Source: Vicinamibacterales bacterium (GTDB taxonomy: Bacteria > Acidobacteriota > Vicinamibacteria > Vicinamibacterales > JAMQPK01). From it: a stretch of DNA of 64,000 bases. The notes under the pieces were generated by a model. It was not told the DNA's origin and did no database searches. It saw only the letters and a list, made by a program, of their open reading frames with translations. This document shows, piece after piece, positions 32,262-40,376 of the stretch. Positions within the stretch are counted from its first letter, which is position 1. Each line of letters opens with the position of its first letter. The stretch covers positions 1 through 64,000 of the forward strand of contig JAMQPK010000099.1 in assembly GCA_023717525.1 (NCBI GenBank), read 5' to 3'. The position numbers and the translations under genes are program-made.

Positions 32262-33650
32262 ATGAATTCCAAGCCAAAAACGGTCCTGATCGTCGATGAC
32301 GACGAGGGGATGCGCGACACGCTGAACGCGATCCTGCGCCGCGATTATCGCGTGCTGCGGGCCGCAAGCGGCGAAGCCGCGCTGGCGATTCTGAACCGCG
32401 AGGACGTCGATCTGATGCTGCTCGACGTGCGCCTTCCCGGCATCGACGGCTTCGACGTGCTCCGCATCACGAAAGAGAACTACGGGCTCGTCGAGGTGAT
32501 CATGATCTCGGCGATCACCGAGATTGAAACCGCCGTGAAGGCGATGAAGTTCGGGGCCTACCACTACACCACAAAAGAGTTCGACTACGAAACGATTCGC
32601 TCGCTCGTCCACAACGCCAGCGAGCGCCAGGATCTGAACCGGCAGGTGATGACGCTCAGCGCGCAGGTCGCCGACCAGGGCGACCGCGAGTTCGTCGTCG
32701 GCCCAAGCAAGCTCACGCGCGATATCGTCGACCTCGTGCAGCGTGTCGCCAAGCTGTCCGCGACGGTCTTGATCCTCGGAGAGAGCGGGACGGGCAAGGA
32801 GCTGCTCGCTCGGCTCATCCATCGCGAGAGCGGGAATGCCGATTCGCCGTTCATCGCCGTCAACCTTGCGGCCATTCCCCGCGAGCTCGTTGAAAGCACG
32901 CTGTTCGGCCACGAGCGCGGATCGTTCACCGGCGCCATGAAGCAGCAGCTCGGAAAGTTCGAGCTCGCGTCGGGCGGCACGTTGTTCCTGGACGAGATCG
33001 GCGACCTCCCGCTCGAGCTGCAGGCGAAGCTGCTGCGTGCAATCCAGGAGGGCGAAATCGAGCGTGTCGGTGGTGCGAAGCCGATCAAGACCGACTTCCG
33101 GCTGATCGCCGCCACCAACGTCGACCTCGAAAAAGCTGTCAAGGACGGGCGGTTCCGGGAAGACCTCTACTACCGGATCAACGTCATCCCCATCAAGTTG
33201 CCGCCGCTCCGCGACCGCATGGAAGATCTGCCCGAATTGGCGATGTTCTTCCTCAATCGCTACAAGGTGCGATTCCGGAAGGCTATCCAGGGCATCTCCG
33301 ATTCAACACTCAAGGTCCTTTCGAGCTACTGGTGGCCTGGCAATATCCGCGAGCTCGAGAACCTGATTGAGCGCCTCGTCGCGGTAAGCGACAAGGAATG
33401 GATTACCGACGAGGATTTGCCCTTCGAGTTCCACTTCGCTCAACTCGATCGAGTGCCCATCCACGGCGAGAGCCTCTTTCAGGAGGCAACCAACACGTTC
33501 GAGCGGAACTTCATTCTTCGCGCGCTCGAGAAGTCCGGGTGGAACGTCACCGCGACGGCGCGCTACCTGGGCATCCCGCTCAGCACGCTGAAGTTCAAGA
33601 TGGACCGCCTCGACATTCGCGAGCTCGCAAAGAAACTCCGCGGCGCCTGA
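32262..33650 (+). CDS. NtrC-family sigma-54-dependent response regulator
   Basis: 462 residues from ATG 32262. A receiver domain with TVLIVDDDEGM and the phospho-acceptor Asp in LMLLDVRLPGIDG; an AAA+ domain with Walker A GESGTGKELLAR, the sigma-54 contact loop ERGSFTGAMK (GSFTGA, a common GAFTGA variant), Walker B GTLFLDEIGDLP and the arginine-finger region FREDLYYRINV; and a Fis-type helix-turn-helix, NVTATARYLGIPLSTLKFKM. It should activate sigma-54 promoters when phosphorylated. It is divergent from lpdA and followed, after a 335-base spacer, by the peptide-maturase locus that ends in a sensor kinase, its likely partner. Confidence 0.95.
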   Translation: MNSKPKTVLIVDDDEGMRDTLNAILRRDYRVLRAASGEAALAILNREDVDLMLLDVRLPGIDGFDVLRITKENYGLVEVIMISAITEIETAVKAMKFGAYHYTTKEFDYETIRSLVHNASERQDLNRQVMTLSAQVADQGDREFVVGPSKLTRDIVDLVQRVAKLSATVLILGESGTGKELLARLIHRESGNADSPFIAVNLAAIPRELVESTLFGHERGSFTGAMKQQLGKFELASGGTLFLDEIGDLPLELQAKLLRAIQEGEIERVGGAKPIKTDFRLIAATNVDLEKAVKDGRFREDLYYRINVIPIKLPPLRDRMEDLPELAMFFLNRYKVRFRKAIQGISDSTLKVLSSYWWPGNIRELENLIERLVAVSDKEWITDEDLPFEFHFAQLDRVPIHGESLFQEATNTFERNFILRALEKSGWNVTATARYLGIPLSTLKFKMDRLDIRELAKKLRGA

Positions 33651-33985
33651 TTCGCGGCCAATCCATTGGCCGATCGGCTAACCTCCTGCCGATCTACCTA
33701 ACCACCTAATTTGTAATTAGTTACAGAGATCGCGTAGGACGGACTCCGATTTAGGTCGGCTAATGCGTTAGCCGAAGGCGTTGGAAATCCGGCACGAAAT
33801 TCAAGACGAACTAGACCGGTAAAGCCTTACTTCACAATAGTTTAATTCCTGCGCGGTTTCCGCTCCGATCGATGGAATACCCATTGCTCTAGCGTCATAC
33901 GGAAATTTGTATTCGGGTCTGAACGCGGCCCTGCGGTTCTTTCCAGAGGCGTTCAATCCACTCTCTACTCCGGGTTTTCGGAGCT
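33651..33985. promoter_or_regulatory. 335-base regulatory spacer upstream of the peptide locus
   Basis: No gene is supported. The spacer is AT-richer than its surroundings. It has two perfect inverted repeats: GGCCAAT CC ATTGGCC (33656-33671) and TCGGCTAA TGCG TTAGCCGA (33756-33775), and CGGCTAA recurs at 33674-33680. A third short hairpin at 33969-33983 overlaps the presumed ribosome binding site of the maturase gene. A clear sigma-54 promoter (GG-N10-GC) was not found; GGCACGAAATTC (33791-33802) is only a partial match. The palindromes are candidate regulator sites by position only. Confidence 0.45.
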
Positions 33986-35389
33986 ATGCAGCAATCGATG
34001 TTCAACCTCCGTGTCCCCCTCCCCGAGTCGGGAGAAGTGTTCCTGATGAACACCTTGACGGACGCGCAGTTGATCGTGCCCCCTGAGATCGCTGGATTGC
34101 TCGATCGTCTGACAGACGATCCGCCTTCGATTGAGAGCGAGCGGCTGAACGAGGACGAGCGTGAAGCGCTCATCACGCTGACCGAGCATGGCTTCATCGT
34201 CCCGAATCGCGCGGCCGACACCGAGGCGCTGAACAAGTTCTTCACGGACTACCGCGAAGACACCGAGCAGATGCGCGTCACGGTCCTGACGACCCTGCAG
34301 TGCAATTTTGCGTGCGACTACTGCTTCCAGGGCGACCACGGCGACTACAACAAGCACGCCGACAAGATGTCGCTCGAGGACAGTGCGCGTCTCTCGGCCT
34401 GGATCGAAACTCGACTCGATGAGCTGAAACCGAAGCGCCTGACGCTGACGTTCTTCGGTGGCGAGCCGCTGCTGAACATGCCGGTCGTGTACGACCAGGC
34501 AGAGCGAGCGCTTGCGGCATGCGAGAAGCGTGGCGTGACGCTGGCGCTTGGCATCATCACCAACGGACTCCTCCTGACCGAAGAAATGGTCGATCGGCTC
34601 GTGCCCTACGGGCTGGGCTACGTCAAGGTGACGCTCGACGGCGACCGCGACACGCACAACCAGATGCGCCCGCTGCGCGGCGGCCAGGGCACGTTTGACC
34701 GGATCGTGGAGAACGTCCGGAAGATCGCCGGCAAGGTCCGCGTGGCGATTGGCGGGAATTTCGACGCCGACTCGGTGGCGAGCTACCCCGCGTTGCTTGA
34801 TTTCCTCAAGGAACAGGACTTCGCCGACAAGCTGGCCAAGGTGGCGTTCAAGCCTGTCGTGCGCGAGCGTCAGGCTCCCAAAAACATCATCCCGCTGACG
34901 ATCGTCACCGACAAACCGCTGAATGGGACGTGCATGACGGCGGCCGGTTCTGGCGGATCGAGCATCTGCGACACCTGTCAGTTCGTGGACGAGCAACTCT
35001 CGCACTTGCGCGAGGAAACGAAGAAGCGCGGCTTCAAGACGGTGGACGGCGTCCACATGGGACCGTGCGAAATTCACAAACGGCACGCCTACACGATCGG
35101 GCCCAACGGTTCGACGTATGCGTGCCCGGGGTTCACGGGCGATCCGATGCTGTCGACGGGCCACATCGACGGCCGCACGGAAAGCTGGCGGATGTCGGCG
35201 GCCGAGCGATTCGAACATCTCTCGGCGTGGCACAACTGCGGGGATTGCGCGTTCATGCCGGTGTGCGCGGGAGGCTGCTCGGTTGCCTCGCACACCGAGC
35301 TTGGTGACATGAATATGCCGACGTGTCACAAGCCGGCTTTTGAATCGGCACTCATTTCGCTGGCGCATGACGCGGCCAGCGCATCCTAG
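33986..35389 (+). CDS. radical SAM/SPASM peptide maturase
   Basis: 467 residues. An N-terminal ~95-residue region (FNLRVPLPESGEVFLMNTLT) resembles the peptide-handling extension seen before the radical SAM core in RiPP maturases. The core has TTLQCNFACDYCFQGDHGDY with the CxxxCxxC cluster, LTFFGGEPLLNM and GLGYVKVTLDGDRDTHNQMR. The C-terminal SPASM region has GPCEIHKRHAYTIGPNGS, YACPGFTGDP, HNCGDCAFMPVCAGGCSVAS and a final CH, enough cysteines for two auxiliary clusters. Such enzymes modify short ribosomal peptides (thioether, C-C or other links). Its stop overlaps the ribosome binding site of the 32-residue peptide gene. Confidence 0.93.
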   Translation: MQQSMFNLRVPLPESGEVFLMNTLTDAQLIVPPEIAGLLDRLTDDPPSIESERLNEDEREALITLTEHGFIVPNRAADTEALNKFFTDYREDTEQMRVTVLTTLQCNFACDYCFQGDHGDYNKHADKMSLEDSARLSAWIETRLDELKPKRLTLTFFGGEPLLNMPVVYDQAERALAACEKRGVTLALGIITNGLLLTEEMVDRLVPYGLGYVKVTLDGDRDTHNQMRPLRGGQGTFDRIVENVRKIAGKVRVAIGGNFDADSVASYPALLDFLKEQDFADKLAKVAFKPVVRERQAPKNIIPLTIVTDKPLNGTCMTAAGSGGSSICDTCQFVDEQLSHLREETKKRGFKTVDGVHMGPCEIHKRHAYTIGPNGSTYACPGFTGDPMLSTGHIDGRTESWRMSAAERFEHLSAWHNCGDCAFMPVCAGGCSVASHTELGDMNMPTCHKPAFESALISLAHDAASAS

Positions 35390-35400
35390 GAGTCGGAATC

Positions 35401-35499
35401 ATGGCAAAGATCAAGGTCATCAAGTCAGGTAAGGAAACCGCGAAGCCACAGAACTACTGCCCGTGGGTTGTAGAGTCCGACGACGCTAAACAGAAGTAG
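35401..35499 (+). CDS. candidate modified-peptide (RiPP) precursor, 32 residues
   Basis: ATG 35401 to TAG 35499, 11 bases after the maturase stop, with AGGAG 8 bases upstream of the ATG. The leader-like N-terminus (MAKIKVIKSGKETAKPQ) is basic, and the C-terminal part NYCPWVVESDDAKQK holds the only Cys and Trp, followed by an acidic run. A lone cysteine or tryptophan next to acidic residues is the kind of site a SPASM enzyme links. It has no signal sequence or GG cleavage site. No family could be named; position next to the maturase is the main evidence. Confidence 0.75.
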   Translation: MAKIKVIKSGKETAKPQNYCPWVVESDDAKQK

Positions 35500-35631
35500 G
35501 GCCTAAACATCTGGCGGCCTTGCGCCGAAAAGCGTATCGACCGCCAGGAGTATGATCCAGGTTTCGGCGGTGGCATGGAGCGTCGCTCCCCCGCCGCCGA
35601 ACCGTTGCTCCCCCGGTCGAGGGAGCCCCCG

Positions 35632-37149
35632 ATGCTTGCCGTCCGGTTACTCGGACTCTTCATCTGCCTGAGCCTGCCGGCATGCTCTCATCCGCCGGCT
35701 GCCTCGGCTCGTTCTTCCAGCGACTCCGTCACCCTCACCATCGGGTTACCGTTCATGAGTGGACGAGACTCACTGAACGGTATTCAGCAGGCAGTTCGGC
35801 TCCTCAGCTTTGAGGGACTCGCCCAGATCGAGCCGGAGGGGCGACCGCAACCACGACTCGCCCAAGGATGGACCGTATCGCCGGACGGACTGTCGTGGAC
35901 GTTCCAATTGCGCGACAACGCATTCTTTCATGACGGCAGCCCTGTGGATTCGACCGCGGTGAAGGCATCGCTGGAGCGGACACTTTCAAGTCCGGCCGTG
36001 GCTATGTCGCCAGGGTTGGTGGACATCATCGGCATCGACACCCCAAAGCCTTATCAGTTGGTCATCAAGCTCAGGAGACGGTCGACGTTTCTGCTCGATG
36101 ATCTCGTCGTCTCCATCTCCAAGCCGTCACCGGATGGTCCGCCCGTCGGCACAGGGCCATACGTGACAGACTCGACGACGCCGACTGAAGTCACGATGAA
36201 GGCTTTCCCCTCTTACTATCGCGGGGTTCCGAGTGCGGATCGAATCGTTTGGAAGTCGTACCCGACTGCTCGCGCATCGTGGGCCTCAATGATGAGAGGC
36301 GAGATCGATGTACTGTTCGAGGTGCCTCCAGATGCTTTCGAGTTCATGAGCAGTGAGGACTCGGTCGAGAAATTCTCATTTCTCAGGAACTACGTTCATG
36401 GAGTCGTGTTCAACATGCACCGCCCTATCTTTCGCGACTCGAGGGTCAGGCGCGCGCTGAACCACGCGGTCAATCGAGTTGCTCTAATCAATCAGGCCTT
36501 TGATGGCCACGGTGTTCCCGCAAACACTCCAACGTGGCCCGATCACTGGGCATCCGACCGGAATCTGCCGAACTACACCTACGATCCCGCCAGAGCCACT
36601 GCTTTGATGGAGGAAGCAGGACTGAAGATCGATGATGACCGCCCCCCGGCGCGGATGCGTTTCAAATGCATCTTTCCGACCAATCCGGTGTGGGAGCGAA
36701 TGGCGCTTATGGTCCAGCGCGACTTCTCACAAATAGGCGTCGACGTTCAATTCGAGGAACTTCCGCTCGCCGAGTTCAACCGCCGTCGTGTGAACGGAGA
36801 TTTTGACGCTGTGCTCTCTGAGTTGATCGCTGGAAACTCGGCTGGCCGCCCTTACGTGTTCTGGCACTCAAGCAGCAAGCAGAATTCGGTAGGCTATCAA
36901 AACCCCCAGGTAGACAACGCCTTCGATCGCCTCAGGCAAGCGACAGATGATGCCCAAACGAGGGCGGCTTTCCGCGACCTCCAATTGCAGATGCTCGACG
37001 ATCCTCCTGGCGTTTTTCTTGCGTTCGGTCAACTGACACGCGCGGTCAGTCGACGCTTCACGGTCACCGTAGTCCCTGGGAACGACATCATCCGCTCGAT
37101 CAATGAATGGCACCTGGCAGTTCAGGGCGCAGAACGGGATTCGAATTGA
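35632..37149 (+). CDS. oligopeptide-binding lipoprotein (SBP family 5)
   Basis: 505 residues from ATG 35632, preceded by GGGAG and chosen because the lipoprotein signal LLGLFICLSLPACSHPP (lipobox LPAC) begins there. The mature part is a full type 5 solute-binding protein: FEGLAQIEPEGRPQPRLAQG, WTFQLRDNAFFHDGSPV, RDSRVRRALNHAVNRVAL and YDPARATALMEEAGLKI match the OppA/DppA family. No permease or ATPase is nearby, so it more likely captures a peptide for sensing than for import. Its stop overlaps the kinase start. Confidence 0.92.
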   Translation: MLAVRLLGLFICLSLPACSHPPAASARSSSDSVTLTIGLPFMSGRDSLNGIQQAVRLLSFEGLAQIEPEGRPQPRLAQGWTVSPDGLSWTFQLRDNAFFHDGSPVDSTAVKASLERTLSSPAVAMSPGLVDIIGIDTPKPYQLVIKLRRRSTFLLDDLVVSISKPSPDGPPVGTGPYVTDSTTPTEVTMKAFPSYYRGVPSADRIVWKSYPTARASWASMMRGEIDVLFEVPPDAFEFMSSEDSVEKFSFLRNYVHGVVFNMHRPIFRDSRVRRALNHAVNRVALINQAFDGHGVPANTPTWPDHWASDRNLPNYTYDPARATALMEEAGLKIDDDRPPARMRFKCIFPTNPVWERMALMVQRDFSQIGVDVQFEELPLAEFNRRRVNGDFDAVLSELIAGNSAGRPYVFWHSSSKQNSVGYQNPQVDNAFDRLRQATDDAQTRAAFRDLQLQMLDDPPGVFLAFGQLTRAVSRRFTVTVVPGNDIIRSINEWHLAVQGAERDSN

Positions 37150-38900
37150 AGCGCATCGCCTCGCGCTTCGCCTTGTTGCTCGCAGCAGCGGGAATCCTGC
37201 CGCTGGTCTTGTACGGTGCCGTGTCGATCTTCTCCCTGCGCGATGCGACACGGCGCTCGGTCATTTCCGGCAACGAAAATGTCGCCAGGCGCGTAGCGGA
37301 ACAGATCGGCCTCTACGTCCAGACCAACGTCGACATTCTGAAGTCCGTCGGCGGGAATCTTGAAGAGACGAACCTCGAGCGGTGGCAGCAGGATCGAATT
37401 CTGAAAACCGCAGTCCTCGACTTTCCAGAATTCCGCGAAATCACCTTGTACGACGCGGCGGGCGGCCAACTCGCTTCCAGCCGGGTCGGGAAATCGGGCG
37501 TTCGGTTCCCTCAGTCGGGAACGCCCTTCGGTTCGAACATCATCCTGTCGCCCATCGATATCGACAGCGACTTCCTGCCCCGGGCGGTCGTCGGTATCAA
37601 GCTGTCCCATGTTGGTCGAAGCTCCGGCTCTCTAGTCGGCGAGATCAGCCTCGAAGAAATGTGGCGGATGGTCGATCGCATCAAGGTAGGCGAGCAGGGG
37701 TACGCGCTCGTCGTCGCATCCGGGGGAGCGCTGATCGCCCATGGCAATCCCGACGAGAAGCCGCGAGTGGCGCGGGGCGACAACCTGAAGGATCAGCCGC
37801 TCGTTCAGCTTGTGCATGCAGAGCAGAACAAAGGGCCGGTGTCGCTCGAATTTGCAAGCGATCGCGGAATTCAGATGCTGGGCGTCGCCGCGCCGCTCGA
37901 GCCGCTCGGCTGGACGGTGATGGTCGAACAGCCGCGCAGCGAGGCCTACGCGGTCGCCGATCGCCTGACGCGACAGCTCGTGATGATCATCGGTCTGGCA
38001 CTGCTCGTCACCGTCACCGTCGGCTACTTCTTCGGCCGATCGTTCATCCGGCCGATTTTCGAGCTCATGCGCGGAACCGCGGCCGTCGGCGGAGGCCGCC
38101 TGACCGAGCGCGTCAAGATCACGTCGAAGGACGAGTTCAAACAGCTGGGCGACGCGTTCAACAGCATGGCCGACAAGCTCGTCGAGCTGACAGAGGACGT
38201 TCGAAAGAAAGAACGACAAGCCATGTTCGGCCGCATGGCCGCCGGCCTCGTCCACGATCTCTCACATCCGGTGCAGAACATCGGCAACAGCTGCAAGCTG
38301 ATCGTCCGCGTGTTCGACGATCCGGAGTATCGCCAGACGTTCACCCGCACGATCGATCGCGAGATCGACACACTGAAACGCGTGCTCGACGACCTGCGCA
38401 ATGTCGCACGGCCGGCGCCAGTCGAACGCTTCCCCCTCGACATGAACCGGGCCGTGGCCGACATCGTCGAGTCGATGCGCGGCTACGCCGACGAATCGGG
38501 CATCGGCCTCGAGTCGAAATTCTCGAGCGAGCCGGTGATTGTCGAAGGCGATGCGTTTGCGCTCGGCCGCGTCTACCGCAACCTCATTACGAACGCGATT
38601 CAGGCCACACAGGCCGGCGGACGCGTGACCGTGGCGACCGCACGCGCCGGCGCCATGGTGGAAGTGAGCGTCTCGGACACCGGCTCCGGCATTCCGCAGG
38701 AACGCCTGGCTGCCATCTTTGACGACTTCGTCACGACAAAGAAACGCGGCCTGGGTCTTGGCCTTGCGATCACCAAACGCATTGTCGAACAACTCGACGG
38801 CACGATCGCCGTCTCGAGCGAAATGGGCAAGGGCACGACGTTCACGATGCGATTCCCCGTCGCGGCACGGCCGATGGCCGTCGTGGCCGCGGCAGGCTAG
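37146..38900 (+). CDS. membrane sensor histidine kinase (dCache-HAMP-HisKA-HATPase)
   Basis: 584 residues from TTG 37146, overlapping the binding-protein stop (TTGA). Transmembrane helix 1 (FALLLAAAGILPLVLYGAVS), a large periplasmic sensor of dCache type (about 40-285, with YALVVASGGALIAHGNPDEK), helix 2 (VMIIGLALLVTVTVGYFFG), HAMP (RPIFELMRGTAAVGGGRLTE), the HisKA box GLVHDLSHPVQNIGNSCKLI with the phosphorylated histidine, and HATPase with NLITNAIQATQAGG, VSDTGSGIPQE and RGLGLGLAI. Coupling with a peptide-binding lipoprotein suggests that this is the signal input; the NtrC-type regulator upstream is the probable output. Confidence 0.94.
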   Translation: MKRIASRFALLLAAAGILPLVLYGAVSIFSLRDATRRSVISGNENVARRVAEQIGLYVQTNVDILKSVGGNLEETNLERWQQDRILKTAVLDFPEFREITLYDAAGGQLASSRVGKSGVRFPQSGTPFGSNIILSPIDIDSDFLPRAVVGIKLSHVGRSSGSLVGEISLEEMWRMVDRIKVGEQGYALVVASGGALIAHGNPDEKPRVARGDNLKDQPLVQLVHAEQNKGPVSLEFASDRGIQMLGVAAPLEPLGWTVMVEQPRSEAYAVADRLTRQLVMIIGLALLVTVTVGYFFGRSFIRPIFELMRGTAAVGGGRLTERVKITSKDEFKQLGDAFNSMADKLVELTEDVRKKERQAMFGRMAAGLVHDLSHPVQNIGNSCKLIVRVFDDPEYRQTFTRTIDREIDTLKRVLDDLRNVARPAPVERFPLDMNRAVADIVESMRGYADESGIGLESKFSSEPVIVEGDAFALGRVYRNLITNAIQATQAGGRVTVATARAGAMVEVSVSDTGSGIPQERLAAIFDDFVTTKKRGLGLGLAITKRIVEQLDGTIAVSSEMGKGTTFTMRFPVAARPMAVVAAAG

Positions 38901-38909
38901 AGAGGCACC

Positions 38910-39155
38910 ATGCTCTTCAAGACACTCGTCAAGACGGAAGATCTCGAGATGGAGGGGCGGGACTACCCGGTCTGCTACTTCGAAGGCACCACAGCCCGAG
39001 GCGCCAAGCGCTACAGCGCCGAGCTGGCGCTCGGACCAGGCGATCGAATCATTCTTGACGCGGCAACGCTGAGCGATCTGGAACTGCGAGTCGCGCGACT
39101 GATGCCCGCGACGCTCCAGAGCCGGATGCTGGCGGCGAAGTCACCAGCGGCGTAG
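38910..39155 (+). CDS. small hypothetical protein following the kinase
   Basis: 81 residues; the ATG is 9 bases after the kinase stop with GAGAGG just upstream, so it is cotranscribed. Sequence: a strand-rich first part (TLVKTEDLEMEGRDYPVCYF) and RILLDAA-like strand plus a helix (LSDLELRVARLMPATLQSR). No family recognised. The gene ends before a bidirectional terminator. Confidence 0.65.
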   Translation: MLFKTLVKTEDLEMEGRDYPVCYFEGTTARGAKRYSAELALGPGDRIILDAATLSDLELRVARLMPATLQSRMLAAKSPAA

Positions 39156-39163
39156 GCCGATTC

Positions 39164-39189
39164 GCGGCGCTCCCCGCAAGGAGCGCCGC
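39164..39189. terminator. bidirectional terminator hairpin
   Basis: GCGGCGCTCC / GGAGCGCCGC, a perfect 10-bp stem with a 6-base loop, between the convergent small gene and the HU gene. It lacks a T-run, but position and strength suggest a shared terminator. Confidence 0.55.
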
Positions 39190-39210
39190 CCGAAGGCTCA
39201 ACCGCGCAAA

Positions 39211-39510
39211 CTACTTGCGCGGCAGGACGGCGTCCTTCAGCTGCTTGGCGATCCTTGCCTTCACGACGGTCTTCGCCGGAATCTTGATCGCTTCGCCAGT
39301 CGCCGGGTTGCGTCCCATCCGGGCCTTGCGATGCTGTTTCACCAGCTTCACCATCCCGGGCAGCACGAATTCACCCGACCTCTTCAATTCCTTCTCGGCC
39401 AGCGTCGTCAGCTCGTCAAAGAATTCACGAGCCTGGGTCCGCTTCACTTCGAACCGTTCTGCGAAGTGCGAGAAGAGTTCCGACTTGCCCATCCTGCGGG
39501 CGTCCGCCAT
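39211..39510 (-). CDS. HU-family DNA-binding protein
   Basis: 99 residues. KSELFSHFAERFEVKRTQAR and FFDELTTLAEKELKRSGEF are the dimer helices, and GRNPATGEAIKIPAKTVVKA is the DNA-bending beta arm with the proline that intercalates. It is slightly longer at the N-terminus than E. coli HU (90 residues); ATG 39492 (MGKSELF) is an alternative start. Nucleoid architecture. Confidence 0.93.
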   Translation of the reverse strand: MADARRMGKSELFSHFAERFEVKRTQAREFFDELTTLAEKELKRSGEFVLPGMVKLVKQHRKARMGRNPATGEAIKIPAKTVVKARIAKQLKDAVLPRK

Positions 39511-39690
39511 CGGCGTCCCCCTAACGTAGCGCGCGTGGTAAGGCCGCAGACGCCTGTGCGCGCAGCGGCGTATGCGGATGACGAGACTTTCGAAAAAAAC
39601 GCCGTACTCTAGCGCGCGCCCTCTGCGGTGTCAATCGAGAAGGGGCCAGAAACAGCCATTTTCCGGCCGTAGATGCTAGAATTTTTCAAC

Positions 39691-40038
39691 ATGTCAAGCA
39701 CGACGATCGAGACGTTTCCCAACCCGCAACCCGCCCGCGATTACGAGATCGCCATCAGTTGTCCCGAGTTCACGTCGGTGTGCCCGAAAACCGGGATGCC
39801 CGACTTCGGTGAGATTCGCATCACCTACGTTCCCGACCAGTTGTGCGTCGAGCTGAAGGCGCTGAAGTACTACCTGGTCGAGTTTCGGAACAAAGGCATC
39901 TACTACGAGAACGTCACCAACCAGATCCTAGACGATCTTGTGGCCGCGTGCCGACCAAGACGCATGACGGTTGTCGGTGATTTCTCTGTCCGGGGCGGCA
40001 TCAAGACCGAGGTCACCGTCCGTTACGAGAAGCCGTAA
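39691..40038 (+). CDS. queF: NADPH-dependent 7-cyano-7-deazaguanine reductase QueF
   Basis: 115 residues from ATG 39691 (an upstream in-frame start adds six unconserved residues). Reduces preQ0 to preQ1 in queuosine synthesis. SVCPKTGMPDFGEI has the catalytic cysteine and aspartate, and ELKALKYYLVEFRNKG is the QueF signature (E-x-K-x-x-K-Y...FRN). Short, single-domain type I QueF. Other que genes are absent from the window. Confidence 0.96.
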   Translation: MSSTTIETFPNPQPARDYEIAISCPEFTSVCPKTGMPDFGEIRITYVPDQLCVELKALKYYLVEFRNKGIYYENVTNQILDDLVAACRPRRMTVVGDFSVRGGIKTEVTVRYEKP

Positions 40039-40052
40039 CTGGAACGTCCACC

Positions 40053-40322
40053 GTGCAAGATAAGGACCCGATTCCTCTCCCGATCGACGGCATCCTGGAT
40101 CTGCATGCGTTCCAGCCGGCCGACATCCCCTCGGTGGTTGACGAATACGTCTCTGCGGCCCACGCTGCAGGCATCAGACAGTTGCGCCTCATCCACGGGC
40201 GGGGACACGGCGTGCAGCGCGGCATCGTTCAGCAGCTCCTCGACAACCACCCTCTCGTCGCCGAGTTCTTCGACGATGCCGACTCCCACCTCGGCGCGAC
40301 GATTGCTCTCTTGATTCCCTGA
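40053..40322 (+). CDS. Smr-domain protein
   Basis: 89 residues from GTG 40053, 14 bases after queF. The entire protein is an Smr domain: ILDLHAFQPADIPSVVDEY, LRLIHGRGHGVQRGIVQQLL and HLGATIALL, with the DxH and HGxG motifs. Stand-alone Smr proteins have nicking-endonuclease or RNA-binding activity linked to recombination or ribosome rescue. Here it has no MutS2 core. Confidence 0.88.
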   Translation: MQDKDPIPLPIDGILDLHAFQPADIPSVVDEYVSAAHAAGIRQLRLIHGRGHGVQRGIVQQLLDNHPLVAEFFDDADSHLGATIALLIP

Positions 40323-40344
40323 GCGCGGCCAGGCGCTCGGTTTT
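40321..40344 (+). terminator. rho-independent terminator after the Smr gene
   Basis: GAGCGC GGCCAG GCGCTC followed by GGTTTT: a 6-bp GC stem and a short T-run beginning at the Smr stop codon. It separates the queF-Smr unit from the helicase-methyltransferase pair. Confidence 0.5.
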
Positions 40345-40376
40345 CAGGGGCAACCTTCAAAAGAGCGAGGCGGCTA

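Noticed and set aside
33791-33802. Possible sigma-54 promoter GGCACGAAATTC
   Set aside because: It keeps the -24 GG but lacks GC at -12 with the right spacing; only noted as a partial match.
33965-35368. Minus-strand open frame of 467 codons exactly opposite the radical SAM gene
   Set aside because: The plus strand carries all cluster and SPASM motifs; the antisense protein is Arg/Val/His-rich with no recognisable family.
35500-35631. A second short precursor peptide after the first
   Set aside because: No start codon with a ribosome binding site and no repeat of the NYCPW core was seen.
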